Source of the DNA: Nocardia huaxiensis
Lineage (GTDB): Bacteria > Actinomycetota > Actinomycetes > Mycobacteriales > Mycobacteriaceae
Direction: 5' to 3'
Length of the DNA stretch: 64,000 nt
Assembly: GCF_013744875.1 (NCBI RefSeq)
Contig: NZ_CP059399.1
Coordinates: 1,860,001 to 1,924,000, forward strand
Shown: one piece after another, positions 53,126 through 63,089 of the stretch
Numbering within the stretch: position 1 is the stretch's first letter
Layout of the letters: the number at the start of each line of letters is the position of its first letter
The notes under the pieces: model-generated
The model's database searches: none
Told to the model about the DNA's origin: nothing
Seen by the model: the letters and a program-made list of their open reading frames with translations, nothing else
Made by a program: the position numbers and the translations under genes

Positions 53126-54396
53126 GAGAAGGGCTGCAGCTCGTCCAAGCGCAGGGACGCGCGGCCCGCGCCCCGCCACAGCTTGGCCGTGAGATCGGTG
53201 TCCTCGTCGTCCACCAGATTGCCCATGACGCGAACAGCGGTGCGCTGCAACAACTTCGAACGCATGACCGGCGGGCCGCCGAGCGGCACCGTGCGCGGAT
53301 GCGTGGCCAGGGCGGCCAGCCGCCGCGCCACCGAGAACGTGCGCCCGTAGCGGGCCCGCAGCATCTCCGGCCAGATCTTCGACAGATCCGGCTCGTCCAG
53401 GATGGCGGCGAGCATGTGCCCGCCCTCCAGGCCGTAGTCGATGCCCTCGCCGTTCAGCGGATTCACGCAGCCCGCGGCATCGCCGACCAGCGCCCAGTTG
53501 CGTCCGGCCACATTCGACACCGCACCGCCCATGGGCAGCAGCGCCGAGGTCACCGCACGCGCCTCGCCCTCGAAGCCCCACTCCCGGCGGCGCAGCGAAA
53601 CATAATGCTGCAGAAGTGGTTTCAGCGCGATATGGGAGGGCCGCTGCTCGGTGGCCAGTGAACCCACGCCGATATTGACCTCACCGTTGCCCAGCGGGAA
53701 CACCCAGCCGTAGCCCGGGATCAGCGTATTGTCCGCGTCGCGCAATTCCAGGTGCGAGGTGATCCACGGATCGTCGCTGCGCTCCGAACGGATGTAGGCG
53801 CGCGCCGCCGTCCCGTACGCGTACTGCCGATGCCAGGTGCGCCCCAACAGTTTTCCGACCGGAGACCGCACACCGTCCGCCACGATCAGCGTCTTGCACG
53901 ACACCGCCCGCAACCCGGCGGCCGTCTTGATGCTCACCCCGGTGACCCGATCGCCGTCCAGCGCGACCTCGACCACCTTGGCCCCGTCCACCATGCGCGC
54001 ACCCGACTTCACCGCGGTATCGCGCAGCTTGTCGTCGAGTTCCATTCGCGGAACGGCACTTCCGTACGCCGGGAACGACCCGCCCGGCCACGGCAGCAGC
54101 GCCTCCCGCCCGAACCCGGCCATCCGCAACCCGTGATTGACCGTGTGCTCACGCACCCAGTCGCCGAGCCCCAGATGCTCCAATTCGGCCGTGGCGCGCG
54201 GCGTCAGGCCGTCACCGCAGGTCTTGTCGCGCGGAAAGACGGCCGAATCCGTGAGCAGCACATCGCGCCCCGCCCGCGCGGCCCACGCGGCCGCCGCCGA
54301 TCCGGCCGGACCTGCCCCAACCACCAACACATCGGCGTGCGCAGGCAGCACATCCGACGTTTGCCCCTGCTCGGGTGCGGCATCCGGTGAACCCAT
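53122..54396 (-). CDS. menJ: Menaquinone reductase MenJ (geranylgeranyl-reductase family flavoprotein)
   Basis: MenJ saturates one isoprene unit of the menaquinone side chain, giving the MK(II-H2) form. The 424-residue FAD enzyme has the dinucleotide fold ADVLVVGAGPAGSAAAAWAARAG (about residues 21-43), the family signature PRDKTCGDGLTP, and the second FAD motif WALVGDAAGCVNPLNGEGIDYGLEGG. This matches the mycobacterial MenJ (Rv0561c, by recall), which lies in the same place next to the polyprenyl synthase. It is divergent from that synthase with 202 bases between starts. Confidence 0.92.
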   Translation of the reverse strand: MGSPDAAPEQGQTSDVLPAHADVLVVGAGPAGSAAAAWAARAGRDVLLTDSAVFPRDKTCGDGLTPRATAELEHLGLGDWVREHTVNHGLRMAGFGREALLPWPGGSFPAYGSAVPRMELDDKLRDTAVKSGARMVDGAKVVEVALDGDRVTGVSIKTAAGLRAVSCKTLIVADGVRSPVGKLLGRTWHRQYAYGTAARAYIRSERSDDPWITSHLELRDADNTLIPGYGWVFPLGNGEVNIGVGSLATEQRPSHIALKPLLQHYVSLRRREWGFEGEARAVTSALLPMGGAVSNVAGRNWALVGDAAGCVNPLNGEGIDYGLEGGHMLAAILDEPDLSKIWPEMLRARYGRTFSVARRLAALATHPRTVPLGGPPVMRSKLLQRTAVRVMGNLVDDEDTDLTAKLWRGAGRASLRLDELQPFS

Positions 54397-54597
54397 GCGG
54401 TCAATACTTGCAGCACATCAGTTTCTGTGCACTCCCGCCTCCCCCGAGCCTGCCGCGCCCGGCCGTTCGATTTCATGTGATGTTCATCCGGTTCGGTAAA
54501 TGTTCCTTTCATCGCACTACGGTGGTGTCCATAGGGGGTGATCGGCTCACACGCTAGGTTCTTTGGCGTGGGGTCGGACGCGGCACTGGGAGATGAA

Positions 54598-55620
54598 ATG
54601 AGCGCATCGGCTGTGAGCGATGAGAGCACGGTGGTGGCGGGGGTGGATCTCGGCGATCCCGAGCTCGCGGCGACGGTGAAGAAGGGTCTCGAAGAAGTCG
54701 AGGATCTGCTGATCACAGAGCTGTCCGACGGCGAGGACTTCCTGCAGGAGGCGGCGCTGCACCTGGCCAAGGCCGGCGGCAAGCGCTTCCGGCCGCTGTT
54801 CACCATCCTCACCGGCCAGCTGGGCCCGAACCCCACCAGCCCGGACCTGATCACGGCGGGCACCGTGGTCGAACTCGTGCACCTGGCCACGCTGTACCAC
54901 GACGACGTCATGGACGAGGCCCCGCTGCGCCGCGGCGCGCCCAGCGTCAACTCGCGCTGGGGCAACAGCGTCGCCATCCTGGCCGGCGACTACCTGTTCG
55001 CGCACGCCTCCCGCCTGGTCTCCACCCTCGGCCCGGACGCCGTGCGCATCATCGCCGAAACCTTCGCCGAACTGGTCACCGGCCAGATGCGGGAGACCAT
55101 CGGCGCCAAGCAGACCCAGGACCCGGTCGAGCACTACCTGCGCGTGGTGTGGGAGAAGACCGGCTCGCTCATCGCGGCCTCCGGACGCTTCGGCGGCACC
55201 TTCTCCGGCGCGAGCCTGGATCACGTGGAGCGCCTGGCCCGCCTCGGCGACGCCGTCGGCACCGCCTTCCAGATCTCCGACGACATCATCGACATCTCCT
55301 CGGTCTCCGAGCAGTCCGGCAAGACGCCCGGCACCGACCTGCGCGAGGGCGTACACACCCTGCCCGTCCTCTACGCGCTGCGCGAAGAGGGCGCCGAGGG
55401 CGACCGCCTGCGCAAACTGCTGGCCCACCCGCTGGAATCCGACGAAGAGGTCGAAGAGGCCCTCGACCTGCTCTCCCGCTCCCGCGGCATGGTCCTGGCC
55501 AAGGAGAAGCTCCAGGGCTACGCCGACATCGCCCACGCCGAACTCTCCGCCCTGCCCTCCGGCCCGGCCAACGAGGCCCTGGAGCGCCTGGTCCGCTACA
55601 CGATCGAACGAGTCGGATAA
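54598..55620 (+). CDS. grcC1: Polyprenyl diphosphate synthase (GrcC1-like)
   Basis: The 340-residue all-helical enzyme builds the long prenyl diphosphate that MenA attaches. The first aspartate-rich motif begins at Asp102 ([13 protein letters not shown]), the second at Asp228 (SDDIIDIS), and [12 protein letters not shown] supplies the substrate lysine and arginines. Chain length (probably C40 to C45) cannot be read from sequence. The ATG at 54598 is preferred over one at 54538 because GGGAG precedes it and family homology starts there. The htpX gene follows after 205 bases. Confidence 0.94.
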   Translation: MSASAVSDESTVVAGVDLGDPELAATVKKGLEEVEDLLITELSDGEDFLQEAALHLAKAGGKRFRPLFTILTGQLGPNPTSPDLITAGTVVELVHLATLYHDDVMDEAPLRRGAPSVNSRWGNSVAILAGDYLFAHASRLVSTLGPDAVRIIAETFAELVTGQMRETIGAKQTQDPVEHYLRVVWEKTGSLIAASGRFGGTFSGASLDHVERLARLGDAVGTAFQISDDIIDISSVSEQSGKTPGTDLREGVHTLPVLYALREEGAEGDRLRKLLAHPLESDEEVEEALDLLSRSRGMVLAKEKLQGYADIAHAELSALPSGPANEALERLVRYTIERVG

Positions 55621-55825
55621 AAGGGAACTTTCGCTCTCGCCTCTATCGTTGACACCCTGGGACGTGATCGCAGGGCGGTGCCCGACGAGACAAGTGATCT
55701 CGTGCGGGCCGGGTAACTCGCCGGGGACGTCCGGAATTTGGGACGTGCTCGACCGCACCACGCGAATGGGACTGGTAGCGGCTCTCAGCCCGGCGCTGAA
55801 GTCGCGGAGAGGCGGGCTGAGACCG

Positions 55826-56716
55826 ATGCACTCGCACGGCTATGCGAACGGGTTGAAGACATTCGGCTTGCTGGTCGGGATGTCGGCGCTGATCGTCTTC
55901 GCCGGAGCGATGTTCCGCAATCCGACGATCCTGGTGCTGTCCATCCTGCTGGCCGTGGGCATGAACGCCTACGCGTACTTCAACAGCGACAAGCTGGCAT
56001 TGAAGGCCATGCACGCCCAGCCGGTGACCGAACTCGAGGCGCCGGTCATGTACCGCATCGTGCGTGAGCTGGCCACCGCGGCACGGCAACCCATGCCGCG
56101 GCTCTACATCAGCCCCACCAACGCCCCCAACGCCTTCGCCACCGGCCGCAATCCGCGGCATGCGGCGGTCTGCTGCACCACCGGCATCCTGCAGATTCTC
56201 GACGAGCGCGAACTGCGCGCGGTGCTGGGCCACGAGCTGTCGCACGTCTACAACCGCGACATCCTCATCTCCTCGGTCGCGGGAGCGCTCGCCTCGGTCA
56301 TCTCCGGCCTGGCGAACCTGGCCTTCTTCGCGAGCATGTTCGGCGGCAACCGCAATGGCGAAGGCCCGAATGTCATTGGCGTGCTTCTGATTACGCTGCT
56401 CGGCCCGATCGCCGCGGCACTCGTCAAACTGGCCGTCTCGCGCTCCCGCGAGTATCAGGCCGACCAGGACGGCGCCGAGCTCACCGGCGACCCCCTCGCT
56501 CTCGCCTCGGCCCTGCGCAAACTCGAACGCGGCGTCCAGGCCGCCCCCCTGCCGCCCGAACCCCAGCTCACCGCCCAGTCCCACCTGATGATCGCCAACC
56601 CCTTCCGGGCCGGCGACAAGATGGCGCGCTGGTTCTCCACCCACCCGCCCATGGCCGAGCGCATCGAACGCCTCGAAGCCATGGCGGGCTACGGAAGCGG
56701 GGGCCGGGAAGTCTAG
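55826..56716 (+). CDS. htpX: HtpX-type zinc metalloprotease
   Basis: HtpX degrades misfolded membrane proteins at the cytoplasmic face. The 296-residue product has an N-terminal helix pair (residues 10-50), the zinc site H136-E137-L-S-H140 in [13 protein letters not shown], two middle helices and the later metal ligand Glu in [17 protein letters not shown]. The C-terminal [17 protein letters not shown] is typical. The ATG at 55826 fits family length; an upstream opening to 55649 has no similarity. From memory it follows grcC1 in mycobacteria as well (Rv0563). Confidence 0.95.
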   Translation: MHSHGYANGLKTFGLLVGMSALIVFAGAMFRNPTILVLSILLAVGMNAYAYFNSDKLALKAMHAQPVTELEAPVMYRIVRELATAARQPMPRLYISPTNAPNAFATGRNPRHAAVCCTTGILQILDERELRAVLGHELSHVYNRDILISSVAGALASVISGLANLAFFASMFGGNRNGEGPNVIGVLLITLLGPIAAALVKLAVSRSREYQADQDGAELTGDPLALASALRKLERGVQAAPLPPEPQLTAQSHLMIANPFRAGDKMARWFSTHPPMAERIERLEAMAGYGSGGREV

Positions 56717-56778
56717 CGACGCAGCCGGATCGGGCCGGGCGGCTCAGCGGTACAGCCGGATCGGCTCAGCGGCGCAGC

Positions 56779-56804
56779 CTATGGGGTCCGGGGGCTTGGC
56801 CCCC
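56779..56804. repeat. CCTATGGGG-hairpin repeat, second copy
   Basis: CCTATGGGGTCC is followed by GGGGGC-TTG-GCCCCC (56790-56804), 16 bases before the stop of the convergent yajQ-like gene. The prefix and stem resemble the repeat at 33341-33368. Just upstream, CAGCCGGATCGG occurs twice (56732 and 56753), each leading to GGCTCAGCGG. It may serve as terminator for both neighbours. Confidence 0.6.
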
Positions 56805-56820
56805 GCCCCCTCCACCGCTG

Positions 56821-57312
56821 CTAGCGGTAGTTGACGAACTGCAGCGCGATGTCGAAGTCGCTGCCCTTGAGCAGCGAGATCACGGCCTGGAGGTCGTCGC
56901 GGCTCTTGGACGAGACGCGCAACTCCTCGCCCTGAATCTGCGCCTTCACGCTCTTGGGCCCCTCGTCCCGGATCTTCTTGGCGATCTTCTTCGCATTCTC
57001 GGTGGTGATGCCCTGCACCAGCGTTCCTGTGATCTTGTACACCTTGCCGGAGGCTTGCGGATCACCCGCGTCGAACGCCTTGAGCGAGATGTCGCGGCGA
57101 ATCAGCTTCTCCTTGAACACATCCAGCGCCGCCTTCACCCGGTCCTCCGAGTCGGCGGTGAGGACGATCTTCTCCTCGCCCGACCATTCGATGCCCGCAC
57201 CGGTATTGCGGAAGTCGTACCGCTGACTCAGCTCCTTCGCGGCCTGATTGAGCGCGTTGTCGACCTCCTGACGGTCGATCTTGCTCACCACATCGAACGA
57301 CGAATCCGCCAC
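56821..57312 (-). CDS. YajQ family nucleotide-binding protein
   Basis: The GTG at 57312 gives the family's normal 163 residues: [43 protein letters not shown], then [58 protein letters not shown]. YajQ proteins have two ferredoxin-like domains; some bind cyclic di-GMP or tRNA, and the common role remains unclear. A longer frame upstream to 57444 has no similarity and is rejected. Confidence 0.94.
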   Translation of the reverse strand: MADSSFDVVSKIDRQEVDNALNQAAKELSQRYDFRNTGAGIEWSGEEKIVLTADSEDRVKAALDVFKEKLIRRDISLKAFDAGDPQASGKVYKITGTLVQGITTENAKKIAKKIRDEGPKSVKAQIQGEELRVSSKSRDDLQAVISLLKGSDFDIALQFVNYR

Positions 57313-57463
57313 GCCTGTGCTCCTGTCCAAGATCCGGCTGGATCTTTCCGAAGATCGGTTTCCGACCGCCGACGGTAGCCCGTCCGGCACGGCCATATCC
57401 AGCCGGTTTGCATTACGGGCGGGGGTTGGATGTATTCTCTTCACCGCGCCGCAAGGCGTGTCC

Positions 57464-57546
57464 GGCAGATTGCCCGAGCGGCCAATGGGAGCGGACTGTA
57501 AATCCGTCGGCGAAAGCCTACGTAGGTTCGAATCCTACATCTGCCA
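57464..57546 (+). tRNA. tRNA-Tyr(GTA)
   Basis: 83 nt with acceptor GGCAGAT/ATCTGCC, anticodon GTA at 57498-57500 and a long variable arm, as expected of the class II tyrosine tRNA. Discriminator A57546; CCA is not encoded. A hairpin follows at 57551. Confidence 0.95.
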
Positions 57547-57550
57547 CACC

Positions 57551-57585
57551 GAAACCCCTCGGACCACAGCGGTCCGGGGGGTTTC
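57551..57585 (+). terminator. Hairpin terminator after tRNA-Tyr
   Basis: GAAACCCCTCGGACC and GGTCCGGGGGGTTTC make a 15-bp stem with one mismatch and loop ACAGC, starting 5 bases after the tRNA. No clear T run. Confidence 0.7.
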
Positions 57586-57801
57586 GTGCATCTCGGTTCG
57601 AGTCGGTGATCCACCGGGTTCCGGGGGAGCGCGCGCACCGGATCGACGGTCCCCGCAGGCGAGCCTCCGAACCCGACCGGTCGCTCGTTGATCTGGCCCA
57701 AAAACTGGCTCTGAACAGCCGGTTTGGAGATGCTCCGAAGTGTTGTGTAATCTCGTTCAAGTCTTCAGCGCCCCGCCTGAACGGTGGAGCCAAGCAGACA
57801 T

Positions 57802-57874
57802 GCCCCCTTAGCTCAGTCGGCAGAGCGTTTCCATGGTAAGGAAAAGGTCAACGGTTCGATTCCGTTAGGGGGCT
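57802..57874 (+). tRNA. tRNA-Thr(GGT)
   Basis: 73 nt with acceptor GCCCCCT/AGGGGGC, D arm GCTC/GAGC, anticodon loop ATGGTAA with anticodon GGT on a TTTCC/GGAAA stem, and T loop TTCGATT. Discriminator T57874. It is followed 80 bases later by tRNA-Met. Confidence 0.94.
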
Positions 57875-57954
57875 CGCCGGATTGCCGGTGGTGACCGACT
57901 CGGCATCCCAAGAAAGATTGACCGGGCCGTCGCTATCGTCAATACCGCGTGTAT

Positions 57955-58027
57955 GGCGGTGTAGCTCAGTCGGTAGAGCAAACGACTCATAATCGTTGTG
58001 TCGCCGGTTCAAGTCCGGCCATCGCTA
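57955..58027 (+). tRNA. Elongator tRNA-Met(CAT)
   Basis: 73 nt; acceptor GGCGGTG/CATCGCT has G-U pairs at 1-72 and 5-68. The anticodon CAT is at 57988-57990 in loop CTCATAA, T stem GCCGG/CCGGC. The normal pairs at positions 2-71 and the T arm indicate an elongator rather than initiator type. It ends 40 bases before rpmG. Confidence 0.93.
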
Positions 58028-58067
58028 CCCAACTTAACCAGTAGGTTGACCGGAAAGAAGGCAAATC

Positions 58068-58238
58068 GTGGCCGCGAAGTCCACTGATATCCGGCCAAAG
58101 ATCACCTTGGCCTGCGAGCAGTGCAAGCACCGCAACTACATCACCAAGAAGAACCGGCGTAACGACCCGGACCGCCTGGAGCTGAAGAAGTTCTGCCCCA
58201 ACTGCGGTACCCACCGGGCGCACCGGGAATCTCGCTAA
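58068..58238 (+). CDS. rpmG: 50S ribosomal protein L33
   Basis: The GTG at 58068 with AAGAAGG upstream opens a 56-residue protein, in the normal size range. It has the zinc-binding form of L33: CEQC (Cys16, Cys19) and CPNC (Cys43, Cys46), with the basic middle [17 protein letters not shown]. Zinc-bearing L33 is exchanged for a non-zinc copy under zinc limitation in actinobacteria. It follows tRNA-Met closely and precedes hadAB, as in mycobacteria (rpmG2, hadA). Confidence 0.95.
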   Translation: MAAKSTDIRPKITLACEQCKHRNYITKKNRRNDPDRLELKKFCPNCGTHRAHRESR

Positions 58239-58268
58239 CTCAACCCCGCGCGATCTACCGCGTGGAAG

Positions 58269-58334
58269 AAGTGCCGGAACGGCCGGCCGCTTCGTCCCCC
58301 ACACAAAGGGACAGTGGCCCCCGGTCCGGCACTT
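58269..58334 (+). promoter_or_regulatory. Long-range inverted repeat in the hadAB leader
   Basis: AAGTGCCGGA (58269-58278) pairs perfectly with TCCGGCACTT (58325-58334). The 46-base loop contains GGCCGGCC and a CCCCC/GGG pair that could fold further. It ends 66 bases before the hadAB start. It may terminate rpmG transcripts or shape the leader; no T run follows. Confidence 0.5.
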
Positions 58335-58400
58335 GGTGTATATAGCGGTAATTAGCGCTCCGCCGACCCCGGGCTCGGGGTCAGATAGGGATGTCCTGCC

Positions 58401-59498
58401 GTGACTATCAACACCGAGGTCGACGAAATGGCCGAATTGGGCGAGGTTTTCGATCCCGCCGCACATGCCGCTGCCATGGTCGGTCATCACTACCGCGTCG
58501 ACGACTACTACGAGGTCGGCCGCGAGAAGGTCCGTGAATACGCCCGGGCCGTGCAGGACTACCACCCCGTGCACTGGGACGAGGACGTCGCCCAGGAGTA
58601 CGGCTACGACGGCCTCGTCGCGCCGCTCACCTTCATCTCGCTGGTCGGAATCCTGGCCCAGCGCACGCTGTTCGAGCAGATCGTCACGGGTTACGACCTG
58701 AGCCAGATCATGCAGACCGATCAGATCCTGGAGTTCCACCGGCCCATCAAGGCCGGCGACCAGCTCTCCTGCATCGTGTACCTGCACTCGTTCCGCCAGG
58801 CCTTCGGCGGCGACATCATCGTCACCAAGAACGACGTGGTCGCGCAGAACGATGAGCTCGTGCTCACCACCTACACCACCCTCATCGGCCGCAGCGGCGG
58901 TGACATCGACCCCAATATCGGTGACGCCGTGCGCAATGTGCTCATGCACGGCATCGGCCCGGACGAGCGCCCCGAGCACCACCCGCGCACCGACGGCGCC
59001 GCCGTCGAGTCGCCGGCCCTCGCAACGGTTCCCGTCCCGGTGCAGGCCACCGCGGGCGCCATCGTGGCGAGCAAGCACGCCATCCGCTTCGAGGACGTGA
59101 CCGTCGGCGCCGAATTGCCTTCGCGCGTGGTGCGTCTCACCCGCGGCGATCTGGTGAACTACGCCGGCGTCTCCGGCGACGCCAATCCGATCCACTGGAG
59201 CGACGATGTCGTGAAACTGGTCGGCCTGGAAAACGTTGTGGCACACGGCATGCTGACCATGGGCCTGGGCGGCGGCTTCGTCACCTCCTGGCTCGGCGAC
59301 CCGGGTGCGGTCAAGGAGTACAACGTCCGCTTCACCAGCCCGGTCTACGTGCCGGTGGACCGGCCCGCGGAGATCGAATACACCGGCAAGGTGAAGTCCG
59401 TGGACCCGGAAACCCGCACCGCCGTGGTGGCCATCGTGGCGAAATCGGAGGGCCGCAAGATCTTCGGCCGCGCCACCGCGACGGTGCAGTTGGCCTGA
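58401..59498 (+). CDS. hadAB: Fused (3R)-hydroxyacyl-ACP dehydratase HadA-HadB
   Basis: The 365-residue product joins two hot-dog domains. Residues 25-175 match HadA, with Asp53 and His58 in DYHPVHW. Residues 225-365 match HadB, with the catalytic Asp260 and His265 in GDANPIHWSDDVVK and the LVNYAGVSGDA strand. Mycobacteria make HadA and HadB as separate subunits of the FAS-II dehydratase for mycolic acids (established); here one chain carries both, joined by an Ala/Pro/Val-rich linker (about 195-222). No hadC follows. The start is the GTG at 58401. It is followed by tRNA-Trp. Confidence 0.92.
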   Translation: MTINTEVDEMAELGEVFDPAAHAAAMVGHHYRVDDYYEVGREKVREYARAVQDYHPVHWDEDVAQEYGYDGLVAPLTFISLVGILAQRTLFEQIVTGYDLSQIMQTDQILEFHRPIKAGDQLSCIVYLHSFRQAFGGDIIVTKNDVVAQNDELVLTTYTTLIGRSGGDIDPNIGDAVRNVLMHGIGPDERPEHHPRTDGAAVESPALATVPVPVQATAGAIVASKHAIRFEDVTVGAELPSRVVRLTRGDLVNYAGVSGDANPIHWSDDVVKLVGLENVVAHGMLTMGLGGGFVTSWLGDPGAVKEYNVRFTSPVYVPVDRPAEIEYTGKVKSVDPETRTAVVAIVAKSEGRKIFGRATATVQLA

Positions 59499-59518
59499 CC
59501 CTGGACGGGTGACCCCGA

Positions 59519-59549
59519 TTGGCGATTGCTGCGTTGGGTAACGTACACT
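59519..59549 (+). promoter_or_regulatory. Candidate promoter for tRNA-Trp/secE
   Basis: TTGGCG (59519-59524) and TACACT (59544-59549) are spaced by 19 bases, in a sensible place about 135 bases before tRNA-Trp. Spacing is longer than ideal. Confidence 0.4.
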
Positions 59550-59684
59550 CGGAAATCTGGGGTCACCAGCCGATGCGCGCTGCTCCGAGGAGCGGCGCGT
59601 AAGTTTGTGAGGGCCCCGAAAGCAAAACCCGTAGTACAACTGAATAGAACCGTGGCTGGGCATACGACACCAGAGTCCAGCCGA

Positions 59685-59757
<73 letters not shown>

Positions 59758-59788
59758 CCCTGAGTGCCAGCGACGAGAGAGGATCGAC

Positions 59789-60163
59789 GTGAGCGACGAG
59801 CGGGATACTCGCCACGAAGATGGCGAAGACACCGCTGCGGCACGTCCGAGCGGTAAGCGTTCCGCCCGGCGTGGTCGCGCAGCGTCCTCGTCCTCGGCGG
59901 CGGTCATCGACCGTCCCTCGACGCAGGTCAAGGCAACCAAGCAGTCCGGCAAGGCCGGTCGTAGCGGTACGGGCAATCCGTTCAAGCGCCTGGTGAAGTT
60001 CCTCAAGGAAGTCATTTCCGAGCTTCGCAAGGTGATCTGGCCCAACCGCAAGCAGATGGTCACCTATACGAGCGTTGTTCTGGTGTTCGTGATCTTCATG
60101 GTCGCGTTCATCAGCGGGTTGGATCTGGCGTTCATCAAAGGTGTCAACTGGCTCTTCGGCTAG
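59789..60163 (+). CDS. secE: Preprotein translocase subunit SecE
   Basis: The 124-residue product has a polar, low-complexity N-terminus (residues 1-62) and the conserved SecE core: FLKEVISELRKVIWPNRKQMVTYT followed by one membrane helix (about 93-115). SecE clamps SecY and stabilises the translocon. The GTG start lies close after tRNA-Trp. The nusG gene follows after 119 bases. Confidence 0.96.
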   Translation: MSDERDTRHEDGEDTAAARPSGKRSARRGRAASSSSAAVIDRPSTQVKATKQSGKAGRSGTGNPFKRLVKFLKEVISELRKVIWPNRKQMVTYTSVVLVFVIFMVAFISGLDLAFIKGVNWLFG

Positions 60164-60183
60164 CTGACGGTCGGCGCCGGTAA

Positions 60184-61062
<879 letters not shown>

Positions 61063-61130
61063 GACTTCCGGGTTCGTCCCGGAGCAGGCTTACGGGAATC
61101 CGTAAGGAACCTAAACCGCAAGGAAGAAAG

Positions 61131-61565
61131 ATGCCCCCCAAGAAGAAGAAGGTCGCTGGGCTCATCAAGCTCCAGATCCAGGCCGGCCAGGCCAACCCGG
61201 CTCCGCCGGTGGGTCCGGCGCTGGGTCAGCACGGCGTCAACATCATGGAGTTCTGCAAGGCGTACAACGCGGCGACCGAGTCGCAGCGTGGCAACGTCAT
61301 CCCGGTCGAGATCACGGTCTACGAAGACCGCTCGTTCGACTTCAAGCTGAAGACGCCGCCCGCCGCGCGTCTGCTGCTGAAGGCCGCCGGTGTGCAGAAG
61401 GGCTCCGCCGAGCCGCACCGCACCAAGGTCGCCCAGGTCACCATGGATCAGATCCGCGAGATCGCCAAGACCAAGCAGGAAGACCTCAACGCCAACGACA
61501 TCGACGCCGCGGCGAAGATCATCGCTGGTACCGCCCGCTCGATGGGTATCACCATCGCGGAGTAA
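61131..61565 (+). CDS. rplK: 50S ribosomal protein L11
   Basis: The 144-residue protein begins [20 protein letters not shown] and carries [25 protein letters not shown], the RNA- and thiostrepton-contacting N-domain, then the C-domain with [34 protein letters not shown]. Length and sequence are standard. A strong ribosome site AAGGAAG lies 7 bases upstream. It is cotranscribed with rplA. Confidence 0.98.
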   Translation: MPPKKKKVAGLIKLQIQAGQANPAPPVGPALGQHGVNIMEFCKAYNAATESQRGNVIPVEITVYEDRSFDFKLKTPPAARLLLKAAGVQKGSAEPHRTKVAQVTMDQIREIAKTKQEDLNANDIDAAAKIIAGTARSMGITIAE

Positions 61566-61635
61566 GAGCCTCTCGGCTCATGTGGGAGGGACGGCCAGTC
61601 CCGCACCACGTCTGACTACTTAAGGACAGAGAATC

Positions 61636-62346
61636 ATGGCAAAACGAAGCAAGGCTTATCTCGAGGCGGCCGCCAAGGTCGACCGCGCTGCGCTGTACGC
61701 CCCGCTGGCCGCCGCGCGGCTGGCGAAGGAGACCGCCACCACCAAGACCGACGCGACCGTCGAGGTTGCCGTCCGTCTGGGTGTCGATCCCCGCAAGGCC
61801 GACCAGATGGTCCGCGGCACCGTCAACCTGCCGCACGGCACCGGTAAGACCGCCCGCGTCATCGTGTTCGCGGTCGGCGACAAGGCCGCCGAGGCCGAGG
61901 CCGCCGGTGCGGACGCCGTCGGCGCCGAGGACCTGATCGAGCGCATCCAGGGCGGCTGGCTGGACTTCGACGCCGCCATCGCCACCCCGGATCAGATGGC
62001 CAAGGTCGGTCGTATCGCTCGCGTGCTGGGCCCGCGTGGCCTGATGCCGAACCCGAAGACCGGCACCGTCACCCCCGATGTGACCAAGGCTGTCAACGAC
62101 ATCAAGGGCGGCAAGATCAACTTCCGCGTCGACAAGCAGGCCAACCTGCACTTCGTGATCGGCAAGGCTTCCTTCGACGAGAAGAAGCTGGCCGAGAACT
62201 ACGGCGCCGCGCTCGACGAGATCCTGCGTGTCAAGCCCTCCACCGCGAAGGGCCGCTACGTCAAGAAGGTGACGTTCTCGACCAACACCGGACCGGGCAT
62301 CCCGGTGGACCCGAACCGCACCCGCAACTTCGCCGAAGAGGACTGA
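61636..62346 (+). CDS. rplA: 50S ribosomal protein L1
   Basis: The 236-residue protein has [16 protein letters not shown] at the start, the conserved [17 protein letters not shown] (about residues 134-150) and [16 protein letters not shown]1 forms the ribosomal stalk base and in many bacteria represses its own operon by binding mRNA. It is the last gene of the nusG-rplK-rplA run and is followed by a strong terminator, so rplJ has its own promoter. Confidence 0.98.
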   Translation: MAKRSKAYLEAAAKVDRAALYAPLAAARLAKETATTKTDATVEVAVRLGVDPRKADQMVRGTVNLPHGTGKTARVIVFAVGDKAAEAEAAGADAVGAEDLIERIQGGWLDFDAAIATPDQMAKVGRIARVLGPRGLMPNPKTGTVTPDVTKAVNDIKGGKINFRVDKQANLHFVIGKASFDEKKLAENYGAALDEILRVKPSTAKGRYVKKVTFSTNTGPGIPVDPNRTRNFAEED

Positions 62347-62376
62347 CGCGAAGTCGCAGTAGCGACGCAAGACAAT

Positions 62377-62411
62377 CAAGGGCCGGCACGCGAAACGCGT
62401 GCCGGCCCTTG
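62377..62411 (+). terminator. Strong Rho-independent terminator after rplA
   Basis: A perfect 16-bp stem, CAAGGGCCGGCACGCG with its complement, closes on a 3-base AAA loop and is followed by GCTTTTC. It lies 31 bases after the rplA stop and 21 bases before the convergent gene's stop. Confidence 0.93.
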
Positions 62412-62431
62412 GCTTTTCGATAGGGGCGTGC

Positions 62432-62671
62432 TCAGAGGTCGCGCAACCCGCAGATCGCATCACCGGTGCTCATGGTGCACAGGGATCGGATCAGGTTACC
62501 CACGATCGGGTTGACGATGGCGGCCGATCCGGCGTACAGCAATCCGGATCCGGCGTCGATCGCCGTGGATCCGGTTTCGGGATTCGACGGGTCAGGCGCC
62601 GCACCCGCGGGCGCGGCGGCCAGTCCGGTGAGGGCTGCCGCGGCGAGAGCGCTGAGAAGTACTCGCTTCAT
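62432..62671 (-). CDS. Small secreted two-cysteine protein, copy 1
   Basis: The 79-residue product has a signal peptide (residues 1-24, cleavage after APAGA). The mature part is about 55 residues, with DPSNPETGSTAIDAGSGLLYAGSAAIVNPIVG and Cys65 and Cys74 near the end (LCTMSTGDAICGL), which can form one disulfide loop. GGAG lies eight bases before the ATG. It sits in tandem with a similar gene at 62687-62956 and near a third at 63090-63371. No known family recognised. Confidence 0.7.
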   Translation of the reverse strand: MKRVLLSALAAAALTGLAAAPAGAAPDPSNPETGSTAIDAGSGLLYAGSAAIVNPIVGNLIRSLCTMSTGDAICGLRDL

Positions 62672-62686
62672 GGAGGATCTCCGGGT

Positions 62687-62956
62687 TCAGTTCTTGGAGC
62701 TGCCGCTGTTGAGGGCTACGCAGAGGGGGCGGGTGTCGGGTTCGCTGCCGCCGTAGATTCCGCAGAGCAGCAGGTAGATGATGGAGCGGGGCATGAGCAG
62801 GAGCTCGGCGGAGCCGGAGCTCGAACCCGAGCTGGATCCGGAATCGGCTACCGGCTGGGCGGCGGGGGCGGCCTGGGCGGCGGGGGAGAGGGCGACTCCG
62901 GTGAGGGCGGCGGAGATCGTCACCGCGGCAAGGGTTTTGGTGAAACGGGAACTCAA
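62687..62956 (-). CDS. Small secreted two-cysteine protein, copy 2
   Basis: The TTG at 62956 is taken as start because CGGAGG lies 6-7 bases upstream; an upstream TTG at 62974 overlaps that site. The 89-residue product has a signal peptide (residues 1-29), a Ser/Gly-rich spacer (about 39-49) and a hydrophobic stretch (ELLLMPRSIIYLLLCGIYGG) with Cys65 and Cys79. It resembles the neighbouring genes in design. It probably follows the same promoter as the gene at 62432, 15 bases downstream. Function unknown. Confidence 0.68.
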   Translation of the reverse strand: MSSRFTKTLAAVTISAALTGVALSPAAQAAPAAQPVADSGSSSGSSSGSAELLLMPRSIIYLLLCGIYGGSEPDTRPLCVALNSGSSKN

Positions 62957-63089
62957 GGGGTTACCTCCGAACAATGGTGTTCGTAGACCATAGCGGAGTT
63001 TCCTTTATGTGAAATACCCAGGTTTTACAGTCTTGGTATTCGTGGTGGCGCATGACAGCGTGCGGAAACTCGAGCGAAAGGTCTCCCTC

